Shown here piece after piece: positions 20,498 to 34,313 of a stretch of DNA of 64,000 bases. The position numbers and the translations under genes are program-made. The stretch is from Allolobophora icterica. Its lineage: Eukaryota; Annelida; Clitellata; Crassiclitellata; Lumbricidae. Each line of letters starts with the position of its first letter. Position 1 is the stretch's first letter. The DNA lies in contig OY744615.1 of the NCBI GenBank assembly GCA_963556255.1, forward strand, positions 15,264,037-15,328,036, read 5' to 3'. The notes below the pieces were generated by a model. The model was given only the letters and a program-made list of their open reading frames with translations. It made no database searches and was not told where the DNA came from.

Positions 20498-23270
20498 TCT
20501 GTCAAACTTGGGGATGCGGCCTACAGCTAACCCCCCTTCAAGTTACCTCCCGGTAATCTTAAATCGATTTCATATTACCCACAGGGGATACCCGAACCTG
20601 ATTTATATTGCCGCTATACTGTTCAAATTGTTCCCTCTCTGATTGAGTTAAAATGACAAATTCTTATGTTTATTACTCATGATACAGTTATTGAAAAAAC
20701 GTGTGAAATATACAAGATTGAAAGCTTGTCTCAATATCTAAACAAATAAAAGAGTCACAGAATTTATTTTAAATTGCAAGAGTATATATTCATTAGGGAT
20801 ACAGAATTACAACTTCTGAATTAAAATATAGTCCACTATTTAACTCAACAAAAGTAACAATAACAAAAACTTGAGAAATTGCAGGCTCAAAGTGGTGTGA
20901 CAAATTGCTGAATGCTGATCACAATAACTTCGTAAGAATGAATGTCTTTCATATCTGTCTTGAATGGTTTATACTTTAACTATTTATTGAGGGGTAATCT
21001 GAAATCGTAGAGGGTAGCATGAAATCACTTCAAGTTACACTCAGAGGTAATTTTTAATCGATTTAATCCTACCTGCCGGTAATATGAACGCGATTTCAAG
21101 TTACCGTGGGGTAAGGTGAGGGAGGGTAATCTAAAACTGCCATTCCTGTAATGATGGAGATGCAGCTAATGCTGCTGCTGATGTTTATGATGATGATTAT
21201 GATGATGCTTGATAATTATTTATAGTCTTTAGAGATGAAGGCCTATCTACGAGAAAAACAATAAAATACGTATGATGTAGTAAAACAGCAATTTAGAGTT
21301 TTAGAGTACCTATCAAAGCGCTGACTGCACGAAAACGCGTAGTGAGCCGAATCCATTGAAACAGTACGCAGGCCACTATTGAAACAAGCTGTGACCAAAG
21401 GAAGGTCCGATGCAGAAGAAAACCCGATGAGCTCACCTTGATATGCGGAAGCGAGGAACGTGTAAACGTGCTTGGGTTGACTTATTACTGAAATAGACAG
21501 TTCCTTGATGCATGCAAGCTTTTCTCGCATATATTCGAATTTAGTTATGTGAGTATATTGACTCATTCGGCCGGGGCGGTTAAGGACCGATTCAAGCTTT
21601 TCAAGTCATGGACCAACCGCGAAGAAACGACGAGAATAAACTAGAAGAAAAACGAATAATGGTCACACCTCACGCATCGAATCAACCAGCCTGATTTGTC
21701 CCACCGACAAAGTCAACAGTCGCTGACTTGTAAGATCTTCAAAATCTGGGGTTTTTCAATTGGTGTCTGCAAGCGCTATAAGCAAGGTAGCCATCCATAA
21801 CACGACAGTTTTCACCAAAATGATGCTAACCTGAACATTTTACATATTCTGAGATGTAACGGGATATCACAGCTTGGTGCAGAGTAATATGTTAAGTTGT
21901 AATATTAAGTTTGGGTTTTGATTTCTTTATTCTGTCCTTGTTATCATAAATATTCCTTGTTACTACCAGGTCACCGTTTGACTATTAATACGTCGGCTTC
22001 ACCCACTTTGGCATGATGTACTCAGGTGGCCCTGGCTAGCGGAGTCATTGGCTCAGTCTGGGTCTCCTGGTTAACTACAACCAGGAATTATTGAAAAAAT
22101 GTGTACACTGACATAAGATTTTGTGGTTTTCCGAATTAACGAATGTTGAATTGAAAAATTGAATTGTTAAACTCTGATATTACATAGTCTGGACTGATCC
22201 AACCAGTTTTAACAAAAACAAGAATATGAGACACTGAGAACTGCATTCACGGATTCAGACATCAGGGACCTCTGATTCCCTTCTTGTCGGGATTGAAGTC
22301 CAGATAACACCTATATTAATAGGAAAAAGTCATTTTGTTAACCTAATTTGAACATTTATTAAAGATGCCAAACTCATACTAAGCATTATGGGCATTGTTT
22401 ATAGTAGCCTAGGCCTCCTCCAGTCTAAAAATTCGGGGTACGGTTACACTCGCACCACCTCCGAAAAGGATATCTATGCTTGATCCAAAGGGTTTACTAG
22501 TCAGTAACCTCGGTTTAAAGCCCAATTATTTTAATCGTTTTTACAATGTTTTGACACCGCAGAACCGAAGCATCAGTTAGAATTAATCCGTCATTTGGCA
22601 AGACCTTTGGCTGTCGAGTGTTTTTGCGATGTTCATGAAGTCCCGGAGTCCATTAGATCTAGATGCAATCAGGGTCAGATGGATGATTTCATGGCTTTAT
22701 CAATATTCTTCTCGTATGCAGGAAGCTCGATCGCTGCCTGCACAGGTAGAGAAACGCTGACACATATGCAGTGCATATGCAAGATATACAGCGGTTGTAG
22801 TACTAACAAGCGTCCAATTATAATTATGCAAACTGAAACTTTAGCTAAAGGCAATGCAATACAAGTGAAGCATGTAACCAGAAGCTATTTGGCACCATTA
22901 TTCATATTATTATTCATATTATTATTCATATTCATATTATTATTATTCATATTATTATAATTAATTTTTTTGCCCCATGGTACATAATTATGATCCCTCG
23001 GGGACTTAGATATTAATTTGTTGATATGTTATTTCTAGGAAATCAGGCATCTTCCTCCGCTGAGTCATTGAATGTGCCACGGAATGCGAGGGCATTATAA
23101 CGTTGGATACAAATGGAAAGGCGCCGGAAAAGAAAGGTGCCTTCTCGCGGCTCCCCAGAAGCCCAGAATTATTATTATTATTTATATAATAATAATAATT
23201 ACTATTATCATTATTTTTTATATTATTTAACTCGAGATTAATGTAATCCTCAGCAGTTAAAAAATTTTGC

Positions 23271-23325
<55 letters not shown>

Positions 23326-23918
23326 CATTATTATTATCTTTATTATTATTATTACTATTATTATAATTATATTATCATTATTTTATTATTATTATTAATA
23401 TTCTAATTTTTATTATTCTTGTAAAATACTATTCTTATTATTTTTTTTATTATCATTAAAATAATTATTATTATTGTTTTTAATATTCTTATTATAATTA
23501 TTATCTGCATTTATTACACGCCACTAGGAATATATGGCGCTGAGCAATTGTAAGTGAAGGACGGGCTCAAGGTCCGTGTACGCAGTAACCGTCTGAGGTG
23601 AGACTTGAAAGTGCATCCTCAACGTTGCAAGGCAAGAGTTCAAACAAATCGGTTGCATGTCCCGCACCCAGTAGTAAGGTTTCAAAATATTGGAGCTCCT
23701 CATAGTATGTGAAGGTTTTTTTTAAGTAAGGGCCTATGATACTTGTTTATTGATGTATTTTTATGTGGCACTATTTTTAATGATGAACGCTAGGCCCTAT
23801 AGGGATACGCTTTACATTAATGGTCGTTGCAGTTGAGGCTCCAGACTCCAGTAGTCATGTTTGTCTTTGGAAGTATTAGAAGGGGAATAGAAGCTCGTAT
23901 AGTCAGTCAGTTGTCGTG
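20498..23918. other. Spacer downstream of the SLC5-type gene, repeats only
   Basis: At 20,534-20,580 and 21,030-21,140 the motif GGTAATNTNAAATCGATTT recurs with CAAGTTAC, like the ends of a MITE. ATT-rich simple repeats lie at 22,903-22,958 and 23,161-23,510, including an ATT array at 23,271-23,330. A poly-T-headed repeat (TTTTTTTGCCCC, GGGACTTAGA) at 22,965-23,010 also appears near 54,090. I see no supported coding region. Confidence 0.55.
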
Positions 23919-24073
23919 TCACGCTACTACTGGAGACTGTATCATTACACTTGGATCTTTGCTTGGCTTTTCGGATTGAAATTGATCATCAGTCTCCTTC
24001 TGACTTCTGCAGCTGCAGTCCGCGAACCTCATAAGAAGACGGTCATCCACGGCGTCCTCCAAGGCTTTGTCTC
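23919..24073 (-). CDS. SLC5-type gene last coding exon: cytosolic tail
   Basis: 155 bp, begins in phase 1 and ends with TGA at 23,919. Acceptor GTTGTTAG|GA after a pyrimidine tract. The tail is acidic then serine/lysine rich (DDRLLMRFADCSC, EKPSKDPSVM) and ends SPVVA. The tail is not conserved enough to prove it; phase and acceptor support it. Confidence 0.72.
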
Positions 24074-26733
24074 CTAACAACGTGCAAAAAGAAGCAGACA
24101 TTGAACTAAAGTACGTTTAGTTCATTAGAGGTGAGACCCTTTTAAAGCATATCGGTTTCTTCACACACACGATTAGATCAAAATGCCACTTAAGTGTTTT
24201 TAATACGTAACAGTGAAGTTAAGCAATAACGAGCCGAGTTTGATTTAAAATACGTCATCGTCCGTGGAATACCATGATACCTGGTGTTATCAGTCAGACC
24301 TCCATCAGTGGTCAGTATATATGAGAACCAAGTTGGGATATTAGAACGGTTTCCTTAGTCATATGGTTAGACCGCATTCGTAGTTTTTACGCTTCAACCG
24401 TATGACATTTCCTCACAGGGATCACTCATTTTATGGACAAGTCTGGTAGGTGATGGTGAACTTGGGGGTCTCTACACATCGCACTGAGTAATTAGGAGCA
24501 TACCCGCATTGCTCCAAAATGTTCGGAATTTGCTAAACCTTAACCACTTTATACGTAGAGTCTGGTTCCGACATATTCCAGCATCCAAATAATTTTCTTC
24601 CTTTCGTTTTCATTTCATAATCTAGGCTAATGTTGTTTGTAGTACCGGTATAGGCCTACTCTTTCTGTATGAAGTTGCGGTTTGTCAACTTTTGATTCAC
24701 AATAACCGAAATTATAAAGTAAGTATATTCTTTATTACACCATTAGCAAACGCACAATGGAACAGTAGCTAGAAGCATTGAATGTAAAACATAGAAGTAA
24801 TAAATCGAAATAAAAATTATAAAATAAGTAAATAAGTAAGCAAGTGTTTTCTAATCATTTATGCAGTAACCTGGTAATGTAACCCCTCCCTGTCAGGGGA
24901 TCATATATATACTTTTAGCTCTCAATTTTGATCTCATTAGAACCATGTGGACTTAATGAACTTGTATACATATATGTACATGTATGTACGTATACATATA
25001 TCATGACACTTAATATAGCGCCTTTTCAGTACCTCCGTATAACGCTGGTTTAGTACTATTACAACGTGAGTAAACCTTTATGGTGATAGTCAGTACTGGC
25101 AGTCAGCGCAAAGGTTTACTCACGTTGTAATAATTATAACATCACACAAGGAAATGTAGGGCCTTGATTACCACAGCTATGGCGTGCGTTGAAATTGATT
25201 TGTAGAAAGTGATAACCTACTGAATATCAGAGACACGACCGTCCCAACTAACAACGTTGTCAGCATTCCGAAGATCATGTACCACATGTAGGACAGACAG
25301 TAAAATCTCTCCAGACCACGGAACTCCGCCTGCAGAGATACAACACAGAGTAAGATGTTAACCTTCGTTTTCTGATAGCTGCGACGATGTACATAGTTAA
25401 GCTGCAGAACTAAAATATATGTCTATTTGACGCATAGTAGAAAAGACACAGTAAATATCAAGTTATGTACCTTTGCATGTATGCATTTGTGGGATACCTC
25501 AAACGGAAGGATTAACCTATATTCTGTATTGGCGAGTTTTTATGTCTAGCCCCGTGCTGTCCACTATCCGGTCCGCGGGCTGATTTTAAATGGCCCGCCC
25601 GAACTCACTAAATTTTTGCAATTTGTGTAAAAAATGAAGTCAAAGACAAAATCATAGGAATTCGTTCGTAACTTGGCTTATCATTTGACAACGTGAACAC
25701 AAAATCCAGTTCCCACGACGCATTAAACTTATTTAAAGTTTTAAAACGTAGGGTTCTCCTCAGTAAATAATTTTCAATAGGCCTCAATTTTATTCGTTGC
25801 TTTTGAGTTAACTGGTGTGGCCCTCGGCTTCAAGAAAATTGTTTTCGGTGTCCCACGGTGACAAAAAGTCTGGACAGCACATTGGCACCTAAAACAAAAT
25901 AACTGCAAATAATTTCTTAGTTTAGCAGTGAACGTTTAATGGTCATACAATAGAAATAACCTACATCGATTGTATACAGACATTGCTCTTTCAGAACCAC
26001 GTAACAAGGTCCTGTATGCTCACACATACACATATGCAGAAATACTGACAAATTGTAGCGCCATTGGATAAAAGGACTCATTAATGTTAAGTGGTCCATA
26101 TTACCCCCAAGTTACCCGAAAAGGACTTACCCTCGACAGCGTTTCAGAGGAAGTATTTGTTGACTGGCTGATTCCTGTACAATTGCCACCATTCACTGAT
26201 GCAAAGATGGTAGAGTTCCGATTATCAATGCAACAGTCGACTGACAGGGGTGGCAGAGGCGGATATTTATTTGGGACACTCATCGATCCTACTTGCATCC
26301 AAATATTCAAGATCAGAGTCACAGCTCCACCAGTCAAGGCGCCCTATACAACACCGCAATGAACATTTAAAATTATAAAGAACAAAAAAATCAATGCTAA
26401 AAGATTGCTGTAAGAGCAATAAGGGCCCGTAGAGTAATGGATAACACACTGGCGTGAAGAGCAGTTGGTACCAAGATCGAATCCCGTTGACCGTCGAAAG
26501 GTTTATTCAGCCTTCAACTCGCTAGGTGGCGACGGTGGTTAAATGAATAGTAGGCCGTGAGTGACGCCCAGTCGGCGCCGTATAAACAGTTATATTCGAC
26601 TCCTGTAAAACTGTTACCATGTGCTTCTACTGTATACATGTATGTAACGCGCCCTGCGTGGCTGCCGTTTATACTATATGTATGTTCACTGTACAGCGCA
26701 GTGCGGTTAGCGGGCGCTTAAATAAAGAAAAGA

Positions 26734-26815
<82 letters not shown>

Positions 26816-28034
26816 TTTCTGAAACAGTAGCCAGCCTGTTTTATCTTGTGAAACTTCCAAATGCCTCATCAGTCAACTAATTCTTGCCAACATCTGCTCC
26901 ATCGTGGCTCTTAGCTCACAATAGAAAGGATAATTCTGTGCGCTTTAAAGCATGATCAGTTGCTGGAACTCATGAAACAATCTATTCATCCTACGAAATA
27001 CAGTCATGATAGCGTTTGAAATATCTGTTTAAGTTCTAACCTTCCAATTTGCGATTCTTGATATTCCACCCAACACGAAGACGCCAAAGAGTGGCGAGAT
27101 CACGGAACCAAACAACGTATTCGTTATCTGAGTTTTAACAGAAGGTAACAGAAATCGTACAGTGACAACACATTGTTAAACTTTTCAGCTCCTCTTATAA
27201 AGTCTCAACGTCGTTGTATAGTCATCATCGTAAGCTTGCGATTCTGATTACGATGACAACGATAACGTCGTTGTTGAGGTCGTATAGTATACAGACACAT
27301 GTCTAGTAAACCTCAATAGTTGCAAGACGTGGACGACAATAGAAGGCCTCCATTAAGAAGTTCGACACTTTTGGACATTTAGTATCTCAGGAAGGTCCTG
27401 CGGAATCGCTTCTCCGACCAAATAAAGCAACTTCGCGAACAGGAGAACCTGTCTCTGCCACAGTCTGTAACAGGGGCGGATCAGAGGGAATCCGGCCATG
27501 GTCCCCCAGTCACCACGAAGGAGACGAGGAAATGACGAAATAATGGCCCCCATTTGATATTCACCACACAGGATATGATACGCCCCCACGAGTAAAGCGA
27601 AATACGGAAAGAAACATGACAGAAAATTTTTCTGGAGATTAATAGATTAATGACTAAAATAGGGCATCAATTTTTTTTAGATGAATTCCTAAACATTTTT
27701 GACCCCCCTTTATAAACCTTCTGGATCCGCCTCTGGTCTGGAAACGCAGACTGCGATTCTTAGCGCTTGCCACACGTGTTCCGGAAGATGAGGACTCTAT
27801 AGTCCTGGAGAACGTTGTGGGTTGAAATGTACAAGCTCCTCGTGGATTCGAGAAGACTACATGGATGATCTAGGACTGCTTGGATTAAAGTCTTGGAAAA
27901 AGACCTGACAGCAATGAATATAGGCCTTCATACGACATGCAGGAAGGCAAAGGACAAACTGGCAAGTCATCGTGTATACTGTACACTGTACTCTACACTG
28001 TTCCACTAAACTGAGTTCGTCTTCAGAAAGAGAA

Positions 28035-28065
<31 letters not shown>

Positions 28066-31000
28066 GAGAAATAGAGAGAGAGAGAGACATCGCAAAGATA
28101 AACTGCTTATTTATCTCAAAAGAGTGAAACCTCGTTACGAAAAGGTCTCTTTCTGAAGCCGAATTATGTGGATGCCTGTGGAAGACGGTAGGCGTAGGCC
28201 ATTACACAAGATGCCACAGGATGGGTCATTGTTTGAGTTTAAGAACGTTTGTCTGTGTGAGTACGCAGATGGGTAAATGTAGGTGTCATTTTGTGGTAAA
28301 TAAATCTGCATATAATTATATAGCATTTCTGACACGTTTTTACCGATATATAAAATATATACGTATATTATATGCGTACCTGTATAATAGGACCAGGCAA
28401 AACTGACACAAGGAATGCCAGTGAAGTGGCTATGACGCCGAAGACTAAGACTGCAATCAATAAATTACAAACACAAATGAATGAATGCTACAGTTCTAAC
28501 TATGACCCGGAAAGATTAAAATCAGATGACCTCGTTAACATATGATAAGTCCCGGGAACAAGGACTGATTTGAAGCCTTGTGGCTGGCCAGTGCTAAAAT
28601 GCTTTATAAACCATGAGACCAAATTTGAAAGAATCCTTTGCTGAGGAGGAACTCGTTATTCAAAAATAAACAGAAGCTGATATACAAAGACAACCAACGA
28701 CTTGAAGATAAAGTAGAAAAATTCAAGCACAGGGGCAAGGTCTATGTGTTCACGTATTGACGCATTATTCATGGCTCAAGAAAGCTCACAAAATTACTCA
28801 CATAGAAAATCATGTAAAACTGCAGCCATATTTCTTAGGAAGCAAGTCTTTTATTCACGTTACTCTAAAATCTAACTGGACTACGGTTTATTTCAATATC
28901 ACCAGGCAAAGAAGCAACGGAAGGAGATATACAGACAACCAAGGACATGAGGTTGAAGAAGTTCTACACGATTCAGCATAAAACACAGAACTGAACTACT
29001 AATGTAACTGGCATTATATAGTAGCAGAACAGATGCTGAAAAAAAAACAGCACCAGAAACCAACCAGGTGAAATTAATGGGCTTGATCCAAGAAGAAGAA
29101 TAAACTAGACCGTAGTTAAAAGGAACGAGTGCTCTCTGTCACTTTATTCATAAGGCACATAATTTCATTAACAGCACTAAGACGAGATGCAGCCTATGGT
29201 AGATAACAGTTTGAAAAAGGTTAAGTCTTGAGTTGAGAACGAAATGACAAAAGCGATTGAGCAGAACAGACAGCTAAATGAGTTTCAAAATCCAGATCAT
29301 CTAACAGAAAACCATGTAACAAGTGGATTCTGTCGAATGAAACTAACGCTATGCAGGCAGAAATGGTGGACATATTAGAGGCTTGGACGATGGAAAAGTT
29401 TTCGTATGATTCACAACTATCCATTTAAAATCTATATTATATTCAAATTTCGTATGCGTCTGCAAGTTAGATGATCGACAGAAAGGACTTTCAAGCAGCG
29501 GACGAAATAAGGCCTGAGCAAATGCATAAGATATGTCACAAAAAATACAATTCCATAAGTGATTGCCCATATTGTATATGTTACAATATGTACGACAACT
29601 TACGTGATCGTATATATTGCAACTTCAGGCGATGAAGCAATAAGGGTAGATGCACATCAGAAAATATGGTAGGAAGTATCTCTTATTTGGCATTCTAATA
29701 ATTTTAACAAAAGGTACCTAGTATCCGGTTGACGATGGCTTTCTTGGATTCAGGAAGGTCAGTGAATATCCCTTTAAGAACATCCTCCCAACACATTGCT
29801 GCTGAGCCGCTCAGATACGACGATACAGTACTGTCAAGCACTCATTCAAAACATTGGCTACTTTTGACAAAATGTGAGTTAAAGTTCATCATCTGGTTAC
29901 GACGAATATTTACACGACTAGGTCACTAATATAGGCTTAATAACCAACGTGAATGGTTCATATTAGGATGGAAAGACAAGGTTTCTTTACAAGCTATCGC
30001 AATAAAATTGAAAATAAATATTTATAGGGAATGTCTATCCATTTTATGTCTATTGAGACCCTTTCTCGCAAATAAACTTGTTTTGAATTTACGAGTGTGT
30101 TGTCACGCACGGTCACTTGTGGACTGTTGTCTCTTCTTGTCCTTTTCTTGGAATATTTCAGTAAGAAGTCAGACCCATACTGTTCACATTCTTATCCTGT
30201 TGACATTCTTTCACCATTCTGGTCAATATCCACGATACTCTACCACTTCCCGTCTTAGCATGTCTTGAGTCCCCACGTCGCTTAGGTCTTCCTCCTGTTG
30301 ACAAAGGTTTAATGACGTACAACACTGGTAAGGGATTTCAAAGCACAGGACATAAGAAAATCTAATGGCGATCGGAAGCAATCGGCACCCACCACACAAG
30401 TTTCTATGATATGAAAACCTACCCATTATCGTATGGCTGCGATAGCAGTAATTGCATTTTCACTACTCCACTTAATGGAATATATGTAAGTGCTCGAGTG
30501 GATTCAACGAATCCAAAGACTAGTAATAGTCATATTTGAATAGTCGTCTTACCTTAAGGCTCCTCCATAAAGCGTTGCCAGAAACAAACCAGCGTAACCA
30601 GGAGAATTCGCAAATAGGGTCATCACAGAATGAGGAAGTAACTGCAAACAGATTGACAACCAAATTGAACAAATCTGTTCTAAAACTTGACAAGGCATTT
30701 GTGCAAAAAATCCCATTTCACATCCTTTTGAACGTTTTTGGTTTAGTCGGAAAATAAATGGTTACATATCCAACGGAGTTAAATAATATGGCGTCTGACC
30801 AATGACCATAGAACATGAGATAGGGGCCTACAAGAATGATCAGCAGGGTCAGCGCACGTTAATAAGGTAATGATAAAATAGCAAGCTTTGTCCAATGTAC
30901 TCTAGTAATAATAGAAGTGACTTCTTCCGTTTCGGTGTTTAATGCACAAGGCATCTGCCAATGGTGCATCAAACGAAACCATTATCAGGTTAATATCCAG

Positions 31001-34000
31001 AGGTTAATTCCACTAAGACAGAAAAGCAGCCTATGGTGGATAAGCAATTTTAAAAGGTGAATGACATAAGCGACTGAGCACAAAGGACGAGACACAGAGA
31101 CAGAGTTTCAAAATCTAAGCTATCGTAATAAGTGCAGCAACCAAAAATAGCTCGTTCACACTGAATAGTTCTAGTTTAAGCCACGCCCAGGAGAAGAGAT
31201 TTTCGTAATCGCTATCTCGAGATTTCTTCAGAGCCCACAAAACCAAGTCGCCGGAACCAGCTTATTCACCGGCGATCAGTGAAAACAAAATCGATAGGCG
31301 GGTCCAAAGAGTCAGGCATGCCGCATGCATACGGTGGATGGTGTTAGAATTGAAGCGAAGAGGGAGGCAAGTGGAGGAAGAGGAATCAGGATAGATATGT
31401 GAAAGAGCAGTGTTTTCAGTTTGAGTGAAAGATCTGCGGAGAGATAGCCAGAGGTGAGGTTTTGGTGAGTTCGTAGGATGGTTTAGATATTTGTCGTATA
31501 CTGGCAGAGTTCATTCCAAAACATATGCTGAAATAAAGAGAGGCGGGGTAGCTATGGATATGGCTAATTGCACATTTTAGCGAAGAGGTGACAGAAGACC
31601 GGAAAAGTGTTAGGGCAGTGGAAGATATGATTTCATTTTAAAAGAATAACAAGCTCCCATTCCCTACCACTTGCACCAGATCCAGAGGCGCGTTTAGACA
31701 TATATGCGCAAACATTTTACGGGGCCCTTCTGAACTTGTATTGGCCCACATGAAGAAAACAATTATACATTTTACAATAACATAGGGGCCAGGGACGTCA
31801 TTTGGGGGATCAGGGAGCATTTGCCCCCTGATTTTTGAAAAAAAATTGAAAAAGATGCAACAAGAAAAGGAGGAAGAGAAAAGGGATAAAAAAATGATAC
31901 TAAAATTCATGGAATTATTATATACTATTAACAAAACTAGAGCCTTGCATAGCTTTTTTCACAGTTCCCCCAAATTTCGAAGAAAGACCCCAAAAAGGTA
32001 AAACTTGTTAACCTCTTTTCTGACATCCCTCCTCTAAAAAAGCTGAAATGACGTCTCTGATACGGCCAACTGTTATGGGAATGCTAAAGTGTAAAAATGG
32101 AAAATAGGTGATATTTAAAATAATTCAAAATTGAAATATGTAATTTTTTATAATTGAAAAAAATATTTTCATTCGTTTGGGGGCCCTCCGAGATTTGGGG
32201 GCTCTAGGCGCGCGCCTAGTGCGCTTATAAGACCAGCCTAATTGATTATTAAACTAGATTAAACCAAGGATCCATTAATCCATTAGATTACGATTAAGAT
32301 TAAGTTCGGGGATATTTACGGTGGTTCGAGGTTATATGCCACAAGGTGTCGTTTGCTGATTGGAGGAGTTTAACTTCAACCGACTGTTAAATTATCGCCT
32401 GCTGTGCCTGCGCGGTGGGAACTTCTGGAACTTCAGAAAGACAGCTGAGAACTGGACGTTGAGGAGGCGAAGGTCCGTCGAGACGTTACGAGTATTAACT
32501 CCTGATCGGATGAGTTTATGAGAGAAATTCAAGAAAACGATCAGTTAGTTGCGTGACAGGGATAGTTGATACAATATCCTGTCGAGCGATAAGACATTGT
32601 CAAATTCGGACGCCCATGGTTATCTAGGTCATTGTCCCAAATGTTACAAATTTTGTCTGAGAAAAACAAAAAATTTTTTTTCCCCAAAATTGGTTGTAAG
32701 TGTTTTTTTAGTCATGAACATAGTTAAATTTAACTAATTTGGAAGAAATCCACTATATTTTTAATCATAAGTTAATTTTTTTCCAGAATTTTTAAAGTCA
32801 AAACTCCTCTTTTTTCTTTACAGTCCGCCTTTTTTGTGTAATCATATTTAATCACAGGGACCTGAAATATTCCTCTGGTGCTTATAAAATGGCAATTTAT
32901 AAAAAGTAGATGATAACAGCATTAAGCAGGAATAGAATAGGCCTTTCCTTTACATAATATTTTAGTCTGGTGTCAAGAAATTAAGACATTTTCGAAATTA
33001 TTTAAAAAAAAGAAATACTACTTCTAGCTACAGAAAAAATCTGCGCACCATTAGCATATATAAAAGATAACTGTATGTAATATGCATTAGATAAAAGTTG
33101 AACATTTTAAGAGTTGCTAGTAAATTCTAATAACTTGCAATTTATTTTCATATCGAATAATTCACAAAAAATGCATGTAATTCACTGTGAGCAATGCGTC
33201 ATTACCATCCGTAATAAGATGCGACTGTCATGAGAAAATAACAGAATTCTGTGTATAAGGATAGTAATGATGAAAAACAACCGTGGATGATAATGACATA
33301 ATGATGTAATTTATAACAGCAGTCAAACATTTTCACGTGAATTACTCCATCAGATAAGTAATTTCAATCAGTTCAACAAAAGCGACAAACAAAATTAGTT
33401 ATCAATGTTGTAAGCTACGTAAACCAGGAAATACAACACTAGATGGTAATGAAACAGAAATTTACTTTTCTTGTAATTTGGAACACACAAACTTCAATTA
33501 AAAATAAAATATTATGAATTTCAACACAAATCTGTGTGATTCCATTACTAGTTGACAATATCTTGTTCCTGATGTTTTTCTTTTAGTAAGTAAGCAGGTT
33601 CTCTAAAAGTTATAGGCTTCCCAAAAATGAGATAGCTATGATGCTTATTTCTACGGACAAGTATAAATAGGTCCAAAAAGCAAGAAATATTACGAAAATG
33701 AGTCTAAATGTTTAATTATTGCATATACTAGCTACTAATTAATCAAAAGAATATACCTTTGTTACAGGTTGTAATGGAATAAATTTGCGTAAAAGCTGAA
33801 TTTAATGTATTGTACACCGTCTCGGACAGAGGATGGTAATGATATTCTGCATACATTTAGTAATTTTTTTCAAAATTTCCAAAATCTAGCAGCTAAAACA
33901 ATGATGGGAAATGTTAATCTGCTCATTCTTTGAAGGATAGGCAAAAATAATTGAAGAAATTATCGAAAAAACTTAAAAAACCAGCATGGGAGATCAATTC

Positions 34001-34262
34001 TGCACTTTTCGGATAATGACCCATCTAAGTTATAATAATGTAAATATCATTATTACAAGGAGCTAGGTAGGTTAATAAGACATGAGTTAATATCTCATAG
34101 TTCATGCTGTTTTTTTAACTGATAATTTCCAATAGAACTAATACTTATATTAATTCAAAGCTGTTTTAGACCATTGCGACAAAAAAGATCAGTTGCTTTT
34201 CTTACATTTCAATTATGTTTAAAAACCAAGACAAATACATAACAGCAACATTAGCAATAGTC

Positions 34263-34313
<51 letters not shown>

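Larger units (their letters stand above)
26814..30552. other. SLC5-type gene introns 3' of the ALSTVSS junction, between the small exons
   Basis: Apart from the exons listed, nothing coding is seen. CAGA/GAGA simple repeats lie at 28,028-28,090. About 29,175-29,330 is a decayed repeat (GCAGCCTATGGTAGATAACA) related to those near 12,010 and 31,020. Confidence 0.55.

Noticed and set aside
21243..21566. 107-codon minus frame
   Set aside because: No recognisable domain or neighbours; could be chance. Not called.
22595..22960. 121-codon plus frame
   Set aside because: Ends in an ATT microsatellite; no domain, no splice evidence.
26619..26822. Frame with a poly-tyrosine tail
   Set aside because: ATT microsatellite after a SINE; no start context or domain.
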